DNA of 64,000 nucleotides from the NCBI RefSeq assembly GCF_019977235.1, contig NZ_AP024646.1, forward strand, positions 2,356,001 through 2,420,000, given 5' to 3'. The notes below the pieces were generated by a model that was not told where the DNA came from, ran no database searches, and worked only from the letters and a program-made list of their open reading frames with translations. Positions 1 to 6,930 of the stretch are shown here, piece after piece; the first letter of the stretch is position 1, and each line of letters starts with the position of its first letter. The stretch is from Arthrobacter sp. StoSoilB5 (GTDB lineage: Bacteria; Actinomycetota; Actinomycetes; Actinomycetales; Micrococcaceae). A program made the position numbers and the translations under genes.

Positions 1-687
1 CGCTCCAACGACTTTGACTCCCGATGGAATGTATATCAGTGCCTAGTGACAGAGCAACGACTTGGATCTCAACTTCACGTACTGATTGAGGGACGCTGGT
101 TCGTCGTGAGTGATTCCTTGGTCGCCAAGGTCGATCAATTCGCGTCCGCGTTGCCGGCATCTACAACGACGCTGATTGAGTCCAGGGCTGGAGAGATAGA
201 GGCGAAATACAACGCACGCTTAGCGGATTCGGCGCCCTCGGACCTGCTACTGCTTGATGCGCGTATCAAGCGGCCGGGAGGAGCATCCAGCGGGATTGAG
301 CTCTGCGATGTCCTTTCGTCCAACGGAGAATTCATACACGTTAAGAGGAAGACCCGCTCGGCCACCCTTAGTCATCTTTTTGCCCAAGGAACAGTGTCGG
401 CAACGACATTTGTTGCTGATGGCACCTTCCGTGATGAGCTTCGGAAAGTCGTTGAAGTTGAAACGGAAGAACCGCAGAGGACGGCCTGGCTCGACATGAT
501 TCCCGACGGAAAATCCTTTGTGGATCGGTCCCGGTACTCCGTTTCCTATGCGGTGATCGCCAACTCCACTCGGTCAGGAACGGATTGGCTGCCCTTCTTC
601 AGCAAGCTGAACCTGATGCAGAATGGCCAGCAATTACTGAATCTCGGCTTTCGAGTCTCAGTTTCGAGAGTCGCCATTACCCCATAA
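1..687 (+). CDS. DUF6119/TIGR04141-like protein, 5' end outside window
   Basis: The frame is open from base 1, and the codons before the first internal GTG (46) still read like protein (WNVYQCL), so the true start lies upstream of the window. About 228 residues are visible. The stretch FIHVKRK, then SATLSHLF, then a QG and later an FRDEL segment resembles the C-terminal half of the DUF6119 (TIGR04141, 'sporadically distributed') family, recalled rather than searched. Its biochemical role is unknown; members tend to lie in variable or defence islands. That fits the CBASS operon about 0.9 kb downstream on the same strand. The family call is moderately certain and no function is claimed. Confidence 0.6.
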   Translation, partial: RSNDFDSRWNVYQCLVTEQRLGSQLHVLIEGRWFVVSDSLVAKVDQFASALPASTTTLIESRAGEIEAKYNARLADSAPSDLLLLDARIKRPGGASSGIELCDVLSSNGEFIHVKRKTRSATLSHLFAQGTVSATTFVADGTFRDELRKVVEVETEEPQRTAWLDMIPDGKSFVDRSRYSVSYAVIANSTRSGTDWLPFFSKLNLMQNGQQLLNLGFRVSVSRVAITP

Positions 688-1572
688 CCTGCTACCGGAA
701 CGAGCGGATGCTGGTCTTGAGGTGGTTATGAAATAAGGCGCCGATGACGCTCCTTTTTCGGGCACTTCCCCGTTAATTTCCAAATGCCGATAACGGATTT
801 TCCGTCAACCTGGAGCGGCAGACAGCTGCCTAGGTACTTCAAGAGGTTGGATAAAGGGCAGCAATCATATCCGCGCACGCAAAGTTCGGTTCCGGCTGCC
901 GCCATGTCCTGCTATGCACACCGAACAGCATACTGGCTAAATTTGCGACGGAAGGCGCATTTAGCGTTGTCCGCCACGCCTCTCTAATAGAGTCCTCGGT
1001 TTCAAGGACAGCTCCCTTAAACGGGTTGTCGTGCTCTAGGGTGAGCAAGCCCCGCGTGGCCTTGCGCCAGTCCAAGTGCAATCGCGCTTCTTTGACGGCC
1101 GCCCAAGGATGCTCTCAGATCCCACTCTGGCAGTTCGAGGTGCAGGATACTGAGGGGCGCCCCAGCCGAGGATCAGCGAGATGGCTGAGAATATGGGGCT
1201 TGATGGTAATCACTGGTGCAAGGTCTAGCCACTTCCCCCTCTAGTGGCCATACGCGTCCCAAGAACCATAGCGGAGCTCCGCCGACAGGCGATCCTTCCT
1301 GGACAGGCGGCACAACGTCAGGATGGGGTGTATCCCAAGCTGACTCCTTATGTCGACTTCGAATCGGCTCCCACCCATCAGGCGGCGCGGCCCGTTGTGC
1401 CATGACGACCGCCGTGGTGGGTGACGGGGAATGCGGTTTTGAGCTTGTTAATCTGGGCGGCTCCTGTCGGACTGAACTTTTCTGTACTGGCCTCCTGGTG
1501 CCGAAGCGCGGATTGTGTCGGTACCGACTGGCATGATGAAAAGAAGACTTTATCGACATGAAGGAATCCGCG
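688..1572. other. Intergenic stretch with a possible decayed minus-strand gene
   Basis: About 0.9 kb separates the DUF6119-like gene from the CBASS operon. No convincing intact gene is seen. On the minus strand, bases 839-1114 read as a protein-like frame without an ATG (HPWAAVKEARLHLDW, then NPFKGAVLETEDSIREAW), stopped upstream by TGA. Its only possible start is a TTG at 1081 without an obvious ribosome binding site. This looks like the remnant of an unidentified gene. The rest probably holds the CBASS promoter, which cannot be placed with confidence. Confidence 0.3.
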
Positions 1573-2724
1573 ATGTCCATGGGCACGATTGAGCAGAGAA
1601 AACTCTGGGTTAGGGCCGGGGGCCGCTGCACATTGTGCAAGGTAGACCTCATGGAGGGATCGCTTACATTCAAGACAGTTCCTGTGGGTGAAGGGGCACA
1701 CATTGTGGGCCAGCAGGCTACGGAAGGTTCGCCTCGCGGCCTTGATCCCCTACCGGAAGCCGACCGGGATCTAGCTGACAATATTCTCCTGGCCTGCTCA
1801 AGCTGTCATACGGAAATGGATAAGGCCTTGGTTGCCAAGCTCATGACCGTTGCTGAATTGCGGCGCCGCAAGGCTCAGCATGAAGACGAAATCCATCACT
1901 TGACCGGCATGACCTCGGACCGGCGAAGCACAGTGCTGCGTGTGCAGGGGTGGGTTCGCGGAGCTGCGATGGAGCTCGGACGTGACACTGCCGCAGCTGC
2001 CGTCATCCGATCCAGTGACCGGTTTCCCTTCTTCCTTCCGGCTTACGACCGGCGAGGCATTGAGATTGACCTGCGCCATATCGACGGTGAAGAGGAAGGC
2101 AGCCCTTCCTACTATGCTGCAGCGCAGAAGAAGATCGAAACAGCCGTGCGGGACCGTATCCATGAGGGCATCCGGAGCAACGACATCGAGCATCTGAGTG
2201 TCTTCGCTATCGCCCGCCTGCCTCTGCTTGTGTACCTCGGCTGGCAGCTCGAGGACGGCGTAGCAACCGACGTCTACCAGCGCCACCGTAGCAGCGGAGG
2301 CTGGGAGTGGCCTCAGTCCGATGCCGCCCCCGACACCGCCTTCAAGGTAGAGGTCCTCCGTACTGCTCCGCACATGGCCGAGGATGCCGTCCTTATCACT
2401 AACCTCTCAGGGACCACGCACGTCAATGACTTGCCGGCCGATCTCTCGACGGCTCCGGTCTTCAAACTAAGAGTGAGGGGCGACAGCGCACACGAAGACA
2501 TCATCGCAAACCGTGCCTGCCTGGAGTCGTTCCAGGCCACTGTCCGTCGGTTCTTTTCAGGGCTTGAGTCCAATAAGAAGATCCGGCGTCTGCATCTTTT
2601 TGGCGGAATGCCCGTCTCGGCTGCAGTGACCCTCGGCCAGAGTCTCAAAGCCCGCGACCTGAGACCCTTGGTCGTGCTGTATGATCTCACCTCTGACGGC
2701 TACCGCCGAGTTATGGAATTCTGA
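1573..2724 (+). CDS. cap5: CBASS effector Cap5: HNH nuclease with SAVED sensor domain
   Basis: Probable effector of a cyclic-oligonucleotide anti-phage (CBASS) system: a DNA endonuclease activated when its SAVED domain binds the second messenger made by the adjacent CD-NTase. With this start, the N-terminal HNH domain shows C19-x2-C22, H43 in a GAHIVG motif, N70, and C75-x2-C78-H79, the expected zinc-ribbon plus HNH layout. From about residue 140 to the end lies a SAVED domain, with FAIARLPLLVYLG, VYQRH and the terminal LHLFGGMPVSAAVTLG segment. I chose ATG 1573 because AAGGA sits seven bases upstream; ATG 1558 would add five residues. The stop overlaps the next start (TGATG), so the two genes are translationally coupled. 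Family assignment is strong; the ligand is not predictable here. Confidence 0.9.
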   Translation: MSMGTIEQRKLWVRAGGRCTLCKVDLMEGSLTFKTVPVGEGAHIVGQQATEGSPRGLDPLPEADRDLADNILLACSSCHTEMDKALVAKLMTVAELRRRKAQHEDEIHHLTGMTSDRRSTVLRVQGWVRGAAMELGRDTAAAAVIRSSDRFPFFLPAYDRRGIEIDLRHIDGEEEGSPSYYAAAQKKIETAVRDRIHEGIRSNDIEHLSVFAIARLPLLVYLGWQLEDGVATDVYQRHRSSGGWEWPQSDAAPDTAFKVEVLRTAPHMAEDAVLITNLSGTTHVNDLPADLSTAPVFKLRVRGDSAHEDIIANRACLESFQATVRRFFSGLESNKKIRRLHLFGGMPVSAAVTLGQSLKARDLRPLVVLYDLTSDGYRRVMEF

Positions 2725-4076
2725 TGGACATCAACGACCACTTCGTCGCCTTCCTCGACACGACCGTCAATCTCAAGCAGTGGAAGCTCGACAAACTCGA
2801 CGGTCACGTAACGGCAATCGTAAGCGCGCTGCAAAAGGACACTGAGGTCGGCCCGCTGTATAAGGAGCACATTCCCCAAGGTTCATGGGCGCACGCCACC
2901 ATCATCGAACCTGTCGGCGCCTTCGACCAGTTCGATGCAGACTTCCTGCTGCACCTCGAAGAAGATGAAGCTTGGTCCGAGGACCCCGGGGAATACCTGC
3001 GGAAGATCCGCGCTGCGTTCAAGGCCACCTCGACCTACAAGGACAAGGTGACCAAAAAGAACAGGTGCGTCCGTATCGAGTACGCCGGTGACTGCCATGT
3101 CGACGTAGTGCCCCACCTCACTCTCAGCGACGGCCGTCAGGTCATCATCAACTACGCCGAAAACACCTTCGAGGAAACCAACCCTGGTGGCTTCAGCGAC
3201 TGGATGCAGGAACGGGATACCCTCACAGGCGGCAACCTGCGCAAGGTCATCCGGCTGATGAAATACCTCCGTGACTACAAAAACACGTTCGATTGCGTTT
3301 CCGTCATCCTCACAACGCTTCTGGGAGGACGGGTTCAAGCCTTCAATGCAGATTCACGTTATGCCGATATTCCCACCGCATTCGTTTCCCTCCTGGAAGA
3401 TCTGGACTCATGGCTGGCTGAGTACGATGAGATGCCTTTGCTGGACGACCCCAGCTGCCCAGGGACATCGTTCAATCACCGGTGGACGGAAGAGAAGTAC
3501 CAAAACTTCAAGGCCATGATCACGAAGTACGCTGGTTGGGCACGGGAAGCAATCAATGCCGAAGAAGACAAAGCCCTTGTCGCGTGGCAGAAACTCTTTG
3601 GACCGGAGTTCACCACCCCGGTCGTTGAAGCCGCCAGAAAAGCCATTGCCACCTCTCCCATTCGCGCTTCTACCCGCCCGCCAGCTGCTCGTGCCCCGCA
3701 AGAGGAATTCATTGAGGAGAAGGGCTACCGCTTCTCTGCCCGCTACATGGCCCGAATAGAAGGCCGCGTGGAAGAGCTCGGTGGCTTCAGGTCGCGGCCC
3801 ATCCGGTCCCGGAAATTCGTCCGGCGGGGCATGTCATTGGTATTCAGCCTCCACACCGACACCCCCGGCCAGTTTGAGGTGATCTGGAAGGTCCGGAATC
3901 ACGGAGAAGCAGCGACTCTCGCCGGAAATCTTCGCGGACAACTCCTCAAGAGTGACTTCAATTCCCGTATCCGCCGAGAAACCACCCGGTACCCCGGACG
4001 CCACTACATCGAGGTCTATGTCGTAAAGGACGGCGTGGTGGTAGCCAGTGACCACCACGAGGTCGTCATCGAATGA
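2724..4076 (+). CDS. CBASS CD-NTase (cGAS/DncV-like nucleotidyltransferase) with AGS-C domain
   Basis: A 450-residue SMODS-class nucleotidyltransferase that should make a cyclic di- or trinucleotide on phage infection and so activate Cap5. Catalytic features are visible: G53-S54-W55 of the GS motif, the D71-x-D73 pair within FDADF, and a third acidic residue D127 in CHVDVVPHL. The middle (to about 330) is the helical nucleotidyltransferase core. After a proline-rich linker, residues about 340-450 match the Adenylyl/Guanylyl and SMODS C-terminal sensor (AGS-C), with WKVRNHGEAA and a final HYIEVYVVKDG. The operon has only this gene and cap5; no Cap2/Cap3 (E1/E2/JAB) genes follow. The AGS-C tail suggests a DNA or ligand sensor, but this is inference. 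Confidence 0.88.
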   Translation: MDINDHFVAFLDTTVNLKQWKLDKLDGHVTAIVSALQKDTEVGPLYKEHIPQGSWAHATIIEPVGAFDQFDADFLLHLEEDEAWSEDPGEYLRKIRAAFKATSTYKDKVTKKNRCVRIEYAGDCHVDVVPHLTLSDGRQVIINYAENTFEETNPGGFSDWMQERDTLTGGNLRKVIRLMKYLRDYKNTFDCVSVILTTLLGGRVQAFNADSRYADIPTAFVSLLEDLDSWLAEYDEMPLLDDPSCPGTSFNHRWTEEKYQNFKAMITKYAGWAREAINAEEDKALVAWQKLFGPEFTTPVVEAARKAIATSPIRASTRPPAARAPQEEFIEEKGYRFSARYMARIEGRVEELGGFRSRPIRSRKFVRRGMSLVFSLHTDTPGQFEVIWKVRNHGEAATLAGNLRGQLLKSDFNSRIRRETTRYPGRHYIEVYVVKDGVVVASDHHEVVIE

Positions 4077-4234
4077 ACGCAAACCGCCAACTAGCGAAGA
4101 AAGGCATCTTGGCGGTTGTTCCAGTTCTCGCAGCCACTTCCACTCCCGTACTTTCAACGTCGATAACGGGCGTTCTGTCGTCGGCTCGGCCGGGAGGTCT
4201 TGTCATGATGCTCGGTGTCGTCTCCGCCATGTAG
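4073..4234 (+). CDS. Possible truncated third CBASS-operon ORF (53 codons)
   Basis: An ATG overlaps the CD-NTase stop (ATGA, 4073-4076) and opens a 53-codon frame beginning MNANRQLAKKGILAVVPVLA, with a hydrophobic stretch. The repeat unit takes over at about 4150, in the middle of this frame, so a longer third gene may have been replaced by the repeat. Against it: a perfect 9-bp inverted repeat (4081-4089 with 4108-4116) lies inside and could simply be the operon terminator, and I recognise no family. Treat it as a candidate remnant. Confidence 0.25.
   Translation: MNANRQLAKKGILAVVPVLAATSTPVLSTSITGVLSSARPGGLVMMLGVVSAM
4081..4116 (+). terminator. Hairpin just after the CBASS operon
   Basis: AACCGCCAA (4081-4089) and TTGGCGGTT (4108-4116) are perfect complements with an 18-nt loop, four bases after the CD-NTase stop. 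There is no clear T-run, so it is a weak intrinsic terminator candidate. Confidence 0.3.
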
Positions 4235-4498
4235 TAGATGAAGGAGGTGCAGCTACTATGTCGAGCCATTCATCGTTCTGGCGGGCTGAGTGCCGTCGCG
4301 TTTTGAGTTGTTCTACCGACCGGCGGGAGTCACGCCTTGGGCGTCGGCGCCTCATCCTACCGGAGACTTCACTCGGACCAAGAGGTACTGTCCAGCAGGA
4401 AAACTGCGGAGGCGGCAGCGCCGATTTCTTGGCGCAGGCCATGAGTGCGCAGGGACGCGACACGTGCTCCTTTTTCGGTGCTCAATCGAGGAAAAAAG

Positions 4499-4521
4499 AA
4501 GTGTGGACAATGTCCACACTT
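4499..4521. promoter_or_regulatory. 23-bp palindrome A1 with DnaA-box-like halves
   Basis: Perfect inverted repeat with 11-bp arms around one base; core GTGTGGACAATGTCCACAC. Its minus strand contains TTGTCCACA, which matches the actinobacterial DnaA-box consensus, and the plus strand carries the near-match ATGTCCACA. Four such palindromes occur in the window, two in each repeat unit. Confidence 0.7.
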
Positions 4522-4611
4522 CCCACCTCGGAATGGCCCGTACAGCCGCCGGACTGGTTCGGATTCCGCATGTTTCCGGCACTTCCCAGCAATGACAAGG
4601 CCCAGAATCCC

Positions 4612-4632
4612 GTTCGAGTCCCACCTCGGGCA
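4612..4632 (+). other. tRNA-3'-end-like segment in repeat A
   Basis: GTTCGAGTCCCACCTCGGGCA reads like a T-loop, the 3' half of the T-stem, and an acceptor strand with discriminator base. The 5' half of the T-stem and the rest of a tRNA are not present. The same segment sits at 32030-32050 in copy B. Such fragments are typical of integration sites or decayed tRNA genes. Confidence 0.45.
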
Positions 4633-4639
4633 CGGCATA

Positions 4640-4662
4640 CCCCCTCGTCAGAGGGGGTTTTT
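4640..4662 (+). terminator. Intrinsic terminator in repeat A
   Basis: CCCCCTC-GTCA-GAGGGGG followed by five T: a 7-bp GC-rich stem, tetraloop and U-tract. It is conserved in copy B with a shorter stem, so the upstream ~450 bp is probably transcribed on the plus strand. Confidence 0.75.
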
Positions 4663-4978
4663 GCTTTAATGTGTGTACATTCTGGGTGGTCAGGTCCCTC
4701 TGACACTGGCCGCGGGGTGTGCCTGGCGCCGCGGGTCGCCTGTTTGGTTGTGGGGGAGCGGGTTCAGGGTCGTGGCTGGTGTGCCCTCCGCCTGCTCGGA
4801 ACTGGGGCTATGCGTTCCTTTCCTGGTTCGTTCGGTAGGTCGTGGTTGGCCTACACCTCTTCATGGGTAGGGATGCTGGGCACGACATGACTTTGCGAAC
4901 TTGCACCAAAGATCGTGACTTCGGTTCGTACCTGGAGTGAGGAGACGTGGATGGTGGCTGCTTTGTCAGGCCAAAGGA

Positions 4979-5001
4979 AGTGTGGACATTGTCCACACTT
5001 A
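4979..5001. promoter_or_regulatory. 23-bp palindrome A2 with DnaA-box-like halves
   Basis: Same palindrome as at 4499 with T as the centre base. TTGTCCACA, a perfect actinobacterial DnaA box, is on the plus strand (4989-4997). It lies 480 bp from A1, matching the 483-bp spacing in copy B. Confidence 0.7.
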
Positions 5002-5105
5002 AATCTTCTTTATAGTGACAGATCGCAGCCATTGGCTCTTCCCTCCTTGCGCCTTCATCTACTCATGCATGTGAGTGGCAGTACCGACATGACGCGGATC
5101 CGGGA

Positions 5106-5490
5106 GCGCTCTACATGTGCAGGGTGATTCCGAGGTGAGAGTTCGGCGGCCACGATCGGCCGGGTGCTATCAAATGGGTCCTGGCCGTGTCATCGAAGCG
5201 CACTGCGAAATCAAGAGGGACGCGGTCCCGACACGGATGACCGCTCGTAGTTGTGCTGCAGGAACACTGCACCTCACGCGAACGTCGGCTGAGAACGTCG
5301 ACCCGGACCAGTCTGCCGATAAGCACCCATATGTCGCGTCTTCCTTTGCGTGTCTCCTGATTCTTATGGCGCGGAGCTTAGCTTGGCTCCTCGTTATTGT
5401 TGGTTGTCGCTGCGGTTCCGGCTTTGTACTTGCGAAGGGCGCCCACCCGCCTTGGCTGGCTCATCACGGAAGCGCCCTTCGCCGTTCTGT
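5106..5490. other. Intergenic stretch before the IS element
   Basis: No gene is recognised. Near its end a perfect 11-bp inverted repeat (5432-5442 with 5472-5482, 29-nt loop) lies just outside the IS256-type element. Confidence 0.4.
5432..5482. repeat. 11-bp inverted repeat next to the IS end
   Basis: GCGAAGGGCGC (5432-5442) pairs perfectly with GCGCCCTTCGC (5472-5482). It ends eight bases before the left terminal repeat of the IS, and could be a stem-loop that served as insertion target. Confidence 0.5.
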
Positions 5491-6872
5491 GGGACTGTCC
5501 GATAAACGGTGTGTGGGTCCGGCCGGTTTTCATTTGTGAATGGTTCTTTCGAACCGACCGGCGAAGGTAATCGCGAACGCGTTCAGCGCAGGCTTCCACC
5601 TCATCACCCAGCGTGCCCGACCGCCGCCGGTCGGATCAAGAGCCCTGGTGACCAGATACAGGCATTTCAGCGCGGCGGCCTCGTTTGGAAAGTGCCCGCG
5701 GGCCCTCACAGCCCTCCGGTAGCGGGCGTTGATCGACTCGATCGCGTTCGTCGTGCAGATCACCCGGCGGATCTCAACGTCGTACTCCAGGAACGGCACG
5801 AATTCCGCCCAGGAGGACTCCCAGAGCCGCACGATTGCCGGATATCGCTGACCCCACTCGGCTGTGAAATCGGCGAACCGGTCCTTCGCGGCTTGCTCGG
5901 ACGGGGCCGTGTAGACCGGCTTGAGCGCCTTGACGATCCCGTCGCGGTGCTGGCGGCCGGCGTAGCGGAAGCTGTTGCGGATCAGGTGCACGATGCACTG
6001 CTGCACCACCGTTCGCTCCCACGTGGTCGTGATCGCCTCCGGCAGGCCCTTGAGCCCGTCGCAGACAGCGATCAACACATCGTCCACACCGCGGTTCTTC
6101 AGCTCGGAGAAGACCTGCAGCCAGAACCGGGCACCCTCACCACCGTCGCCGGCCCAGATCCCCAGAATCTCCCGCTCCCCGTTCACGGTCACGCCCATGA
6201 CGACATAGAACGGGGTGTTGCGCACCTGCCCGTCACGGACCTTGACCACGACCGCATCAACGAAGAGCACCGGATAGATCGGATCCAAAGGTCGAGCCGA
6301 CCATTCGGCCAGTTCCCCGACGACCTTCTCCGTGATACGGCTGACGGTGTCTTTGGAGACCCTGGCCCCATAGACCTCCTCGAAATGCGCCGCGATTTCC
6401 CCGGTGGTCAGCCCCCGGGCGGACAGCGAGAGGACGATCTGGTCGATCCCGTCCAGACGCCGTTTCCGCTTGGGAACGATCACCGGCTCGAACGAGCCGT
6501 CCCGATCCCGGGGCACCTCAATCTCGACCGGACCGATCTCGGTCAACACAGTCTTGGACCTGGTGCCGTTGCGCATGTTGGCCGCGATCGGCGTCTGGCC
6601 ATGCTCGTGCCCGAGGTGCTCGGTCAGTTCCGCTTCCAGCGCCGTCTCCAGCACATTCCTCGTGAGCTGGTTCAGCAGCCCGCCCGGGCCTACCAGGCTC
6701 ACGCCCTGCTCCTTGGCCTGCGCGAGCAACCGCTCCGCAAGCTCTTTCTGATCGATGATCTCTCCCGTCACAGGATCGATCATCACCCCTATCATCTCGG
6801 TCGTGGATTCCGACACGGCCGTCTCCTTTCGGATCAGGCCGGACCCTCACACACCGTTTTTCTTACAGTCCC
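5491..6872 (-). mobile_element. IS256-family insertion sequence
   Basis: One transposase gene lies between imperfect terminal inverted repeats. The left end (5491-5515) and the right end (6848-6872) agree at 22 of 25 positions, both starting GGGACTGT. No exact 8-9 bp target duplication was found: the flanks read GCCGTTCTGT on the left and CGCCAGTCTT on the right. The element lies 58 bp past the end of a sugar-binding lipoprotein gene, so it did not break that gene. Confidence 0.85.
5530..6816 (-). CDS. IS256-family (mutator-type) transposase
   Basis: A 428-residue transposase of normal length for the family, apparently intact. The DDE triad is visible: D187 in LFVDAVVVKV, D253 in AVCDGLKGLPEA, and E360 in TTNAIESINARYRR. 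The C-x2-H motif around CIVHLIRNS (about 275-282) is also typical. The N-terminal ~100 residues carry the LGHEHGQ segment. It should cut and join the element ends. Nothing suggests inactivation, so the element may still be mobile. A large open frame on the opposite strand is only its shadow. Confidence 0.95.
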   Translation of the reverse strand: MSESTTEMIGVMIDPVTGEIIDQKELAERLLAQAKEQGVSLVGPGGLLNQLTRNVLETALEAELTEHLGHEHGQTPIAANMRNGTRSKTVLTEIGPVEIEVPRDRDGSFEPVIVPKRKRRLDGIDQIVLSLSARGLTTGEIAAHFEEVYGARVSKDTVSRITEKVVGELAEWSARPLDPIYPVLFVDAVVVKVRDGQVRNTPFYVVMGVTVNGEREILGIWAGDGGEGARFWLQVFSELKNRGVDDVLIAVCDGLKGLPEAITTTWERTVVQQCIVHLIRNSFRYAGRQHRDGIVKALKPVYTAPSEQAAKDRFADFTAEWGQRYPAIVRLWESSWAEFVPFLEYDVEIRRVICTTNAIESINARYRRAVRARGHFPNEAAALKCLYLVTRALDPTGGGRARWVMRWKPALNAFAITFAGRFERTIHK

Positions 6873-6930
6873 CGCCAGTCTTCTGCTTGCGCCTTATTGC
6901 GCTTACGCCATCAGCGTCCGCCAGACTATG

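Larger units (their letters stand above)
4150..5105 (+). repeat. Long non-coding repeat, copy A
   Basis: This ~0.95-kb segment aligns by eye, with many substitutions, to 31570-32525 in the same orientation. Shared blocks include CGTTCTGTCGTCGG, GTCTTGTCATGATGCTC, GTCCAGCAGGAAAACTG, the two palindromes, the tRNA-like segment and the terminator. In the best shared open frame (from 4258) the copies differ at all three codon positions without third-position bias, and many changes are non-synonymous, so it is probably not coding. A small hairpin (GCGCC...GGCGC near 4419-4436) keeps pairing in copy B by a G-U wobble. With the intrinsic terminator this suggests an RNA gene, a structured DNA site, or both. 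It starts inside or just after the CBASS operon. Confidence 0.75.

Noticed and set aside
4258..4890. Protein in the repeat unit (frame starting MSSHSSFW, with an AGGAGGTG site upstream)
   Set aside because: The second copy differs at first and second codon positions as often as at third, so no sign of selection on a protein.
5481..6882. Target-site duplication of the IS
   Set aside because: Flanks GCCGTTCTGT and CGCCAGTCTT are only loosely similar; no exact duplication.
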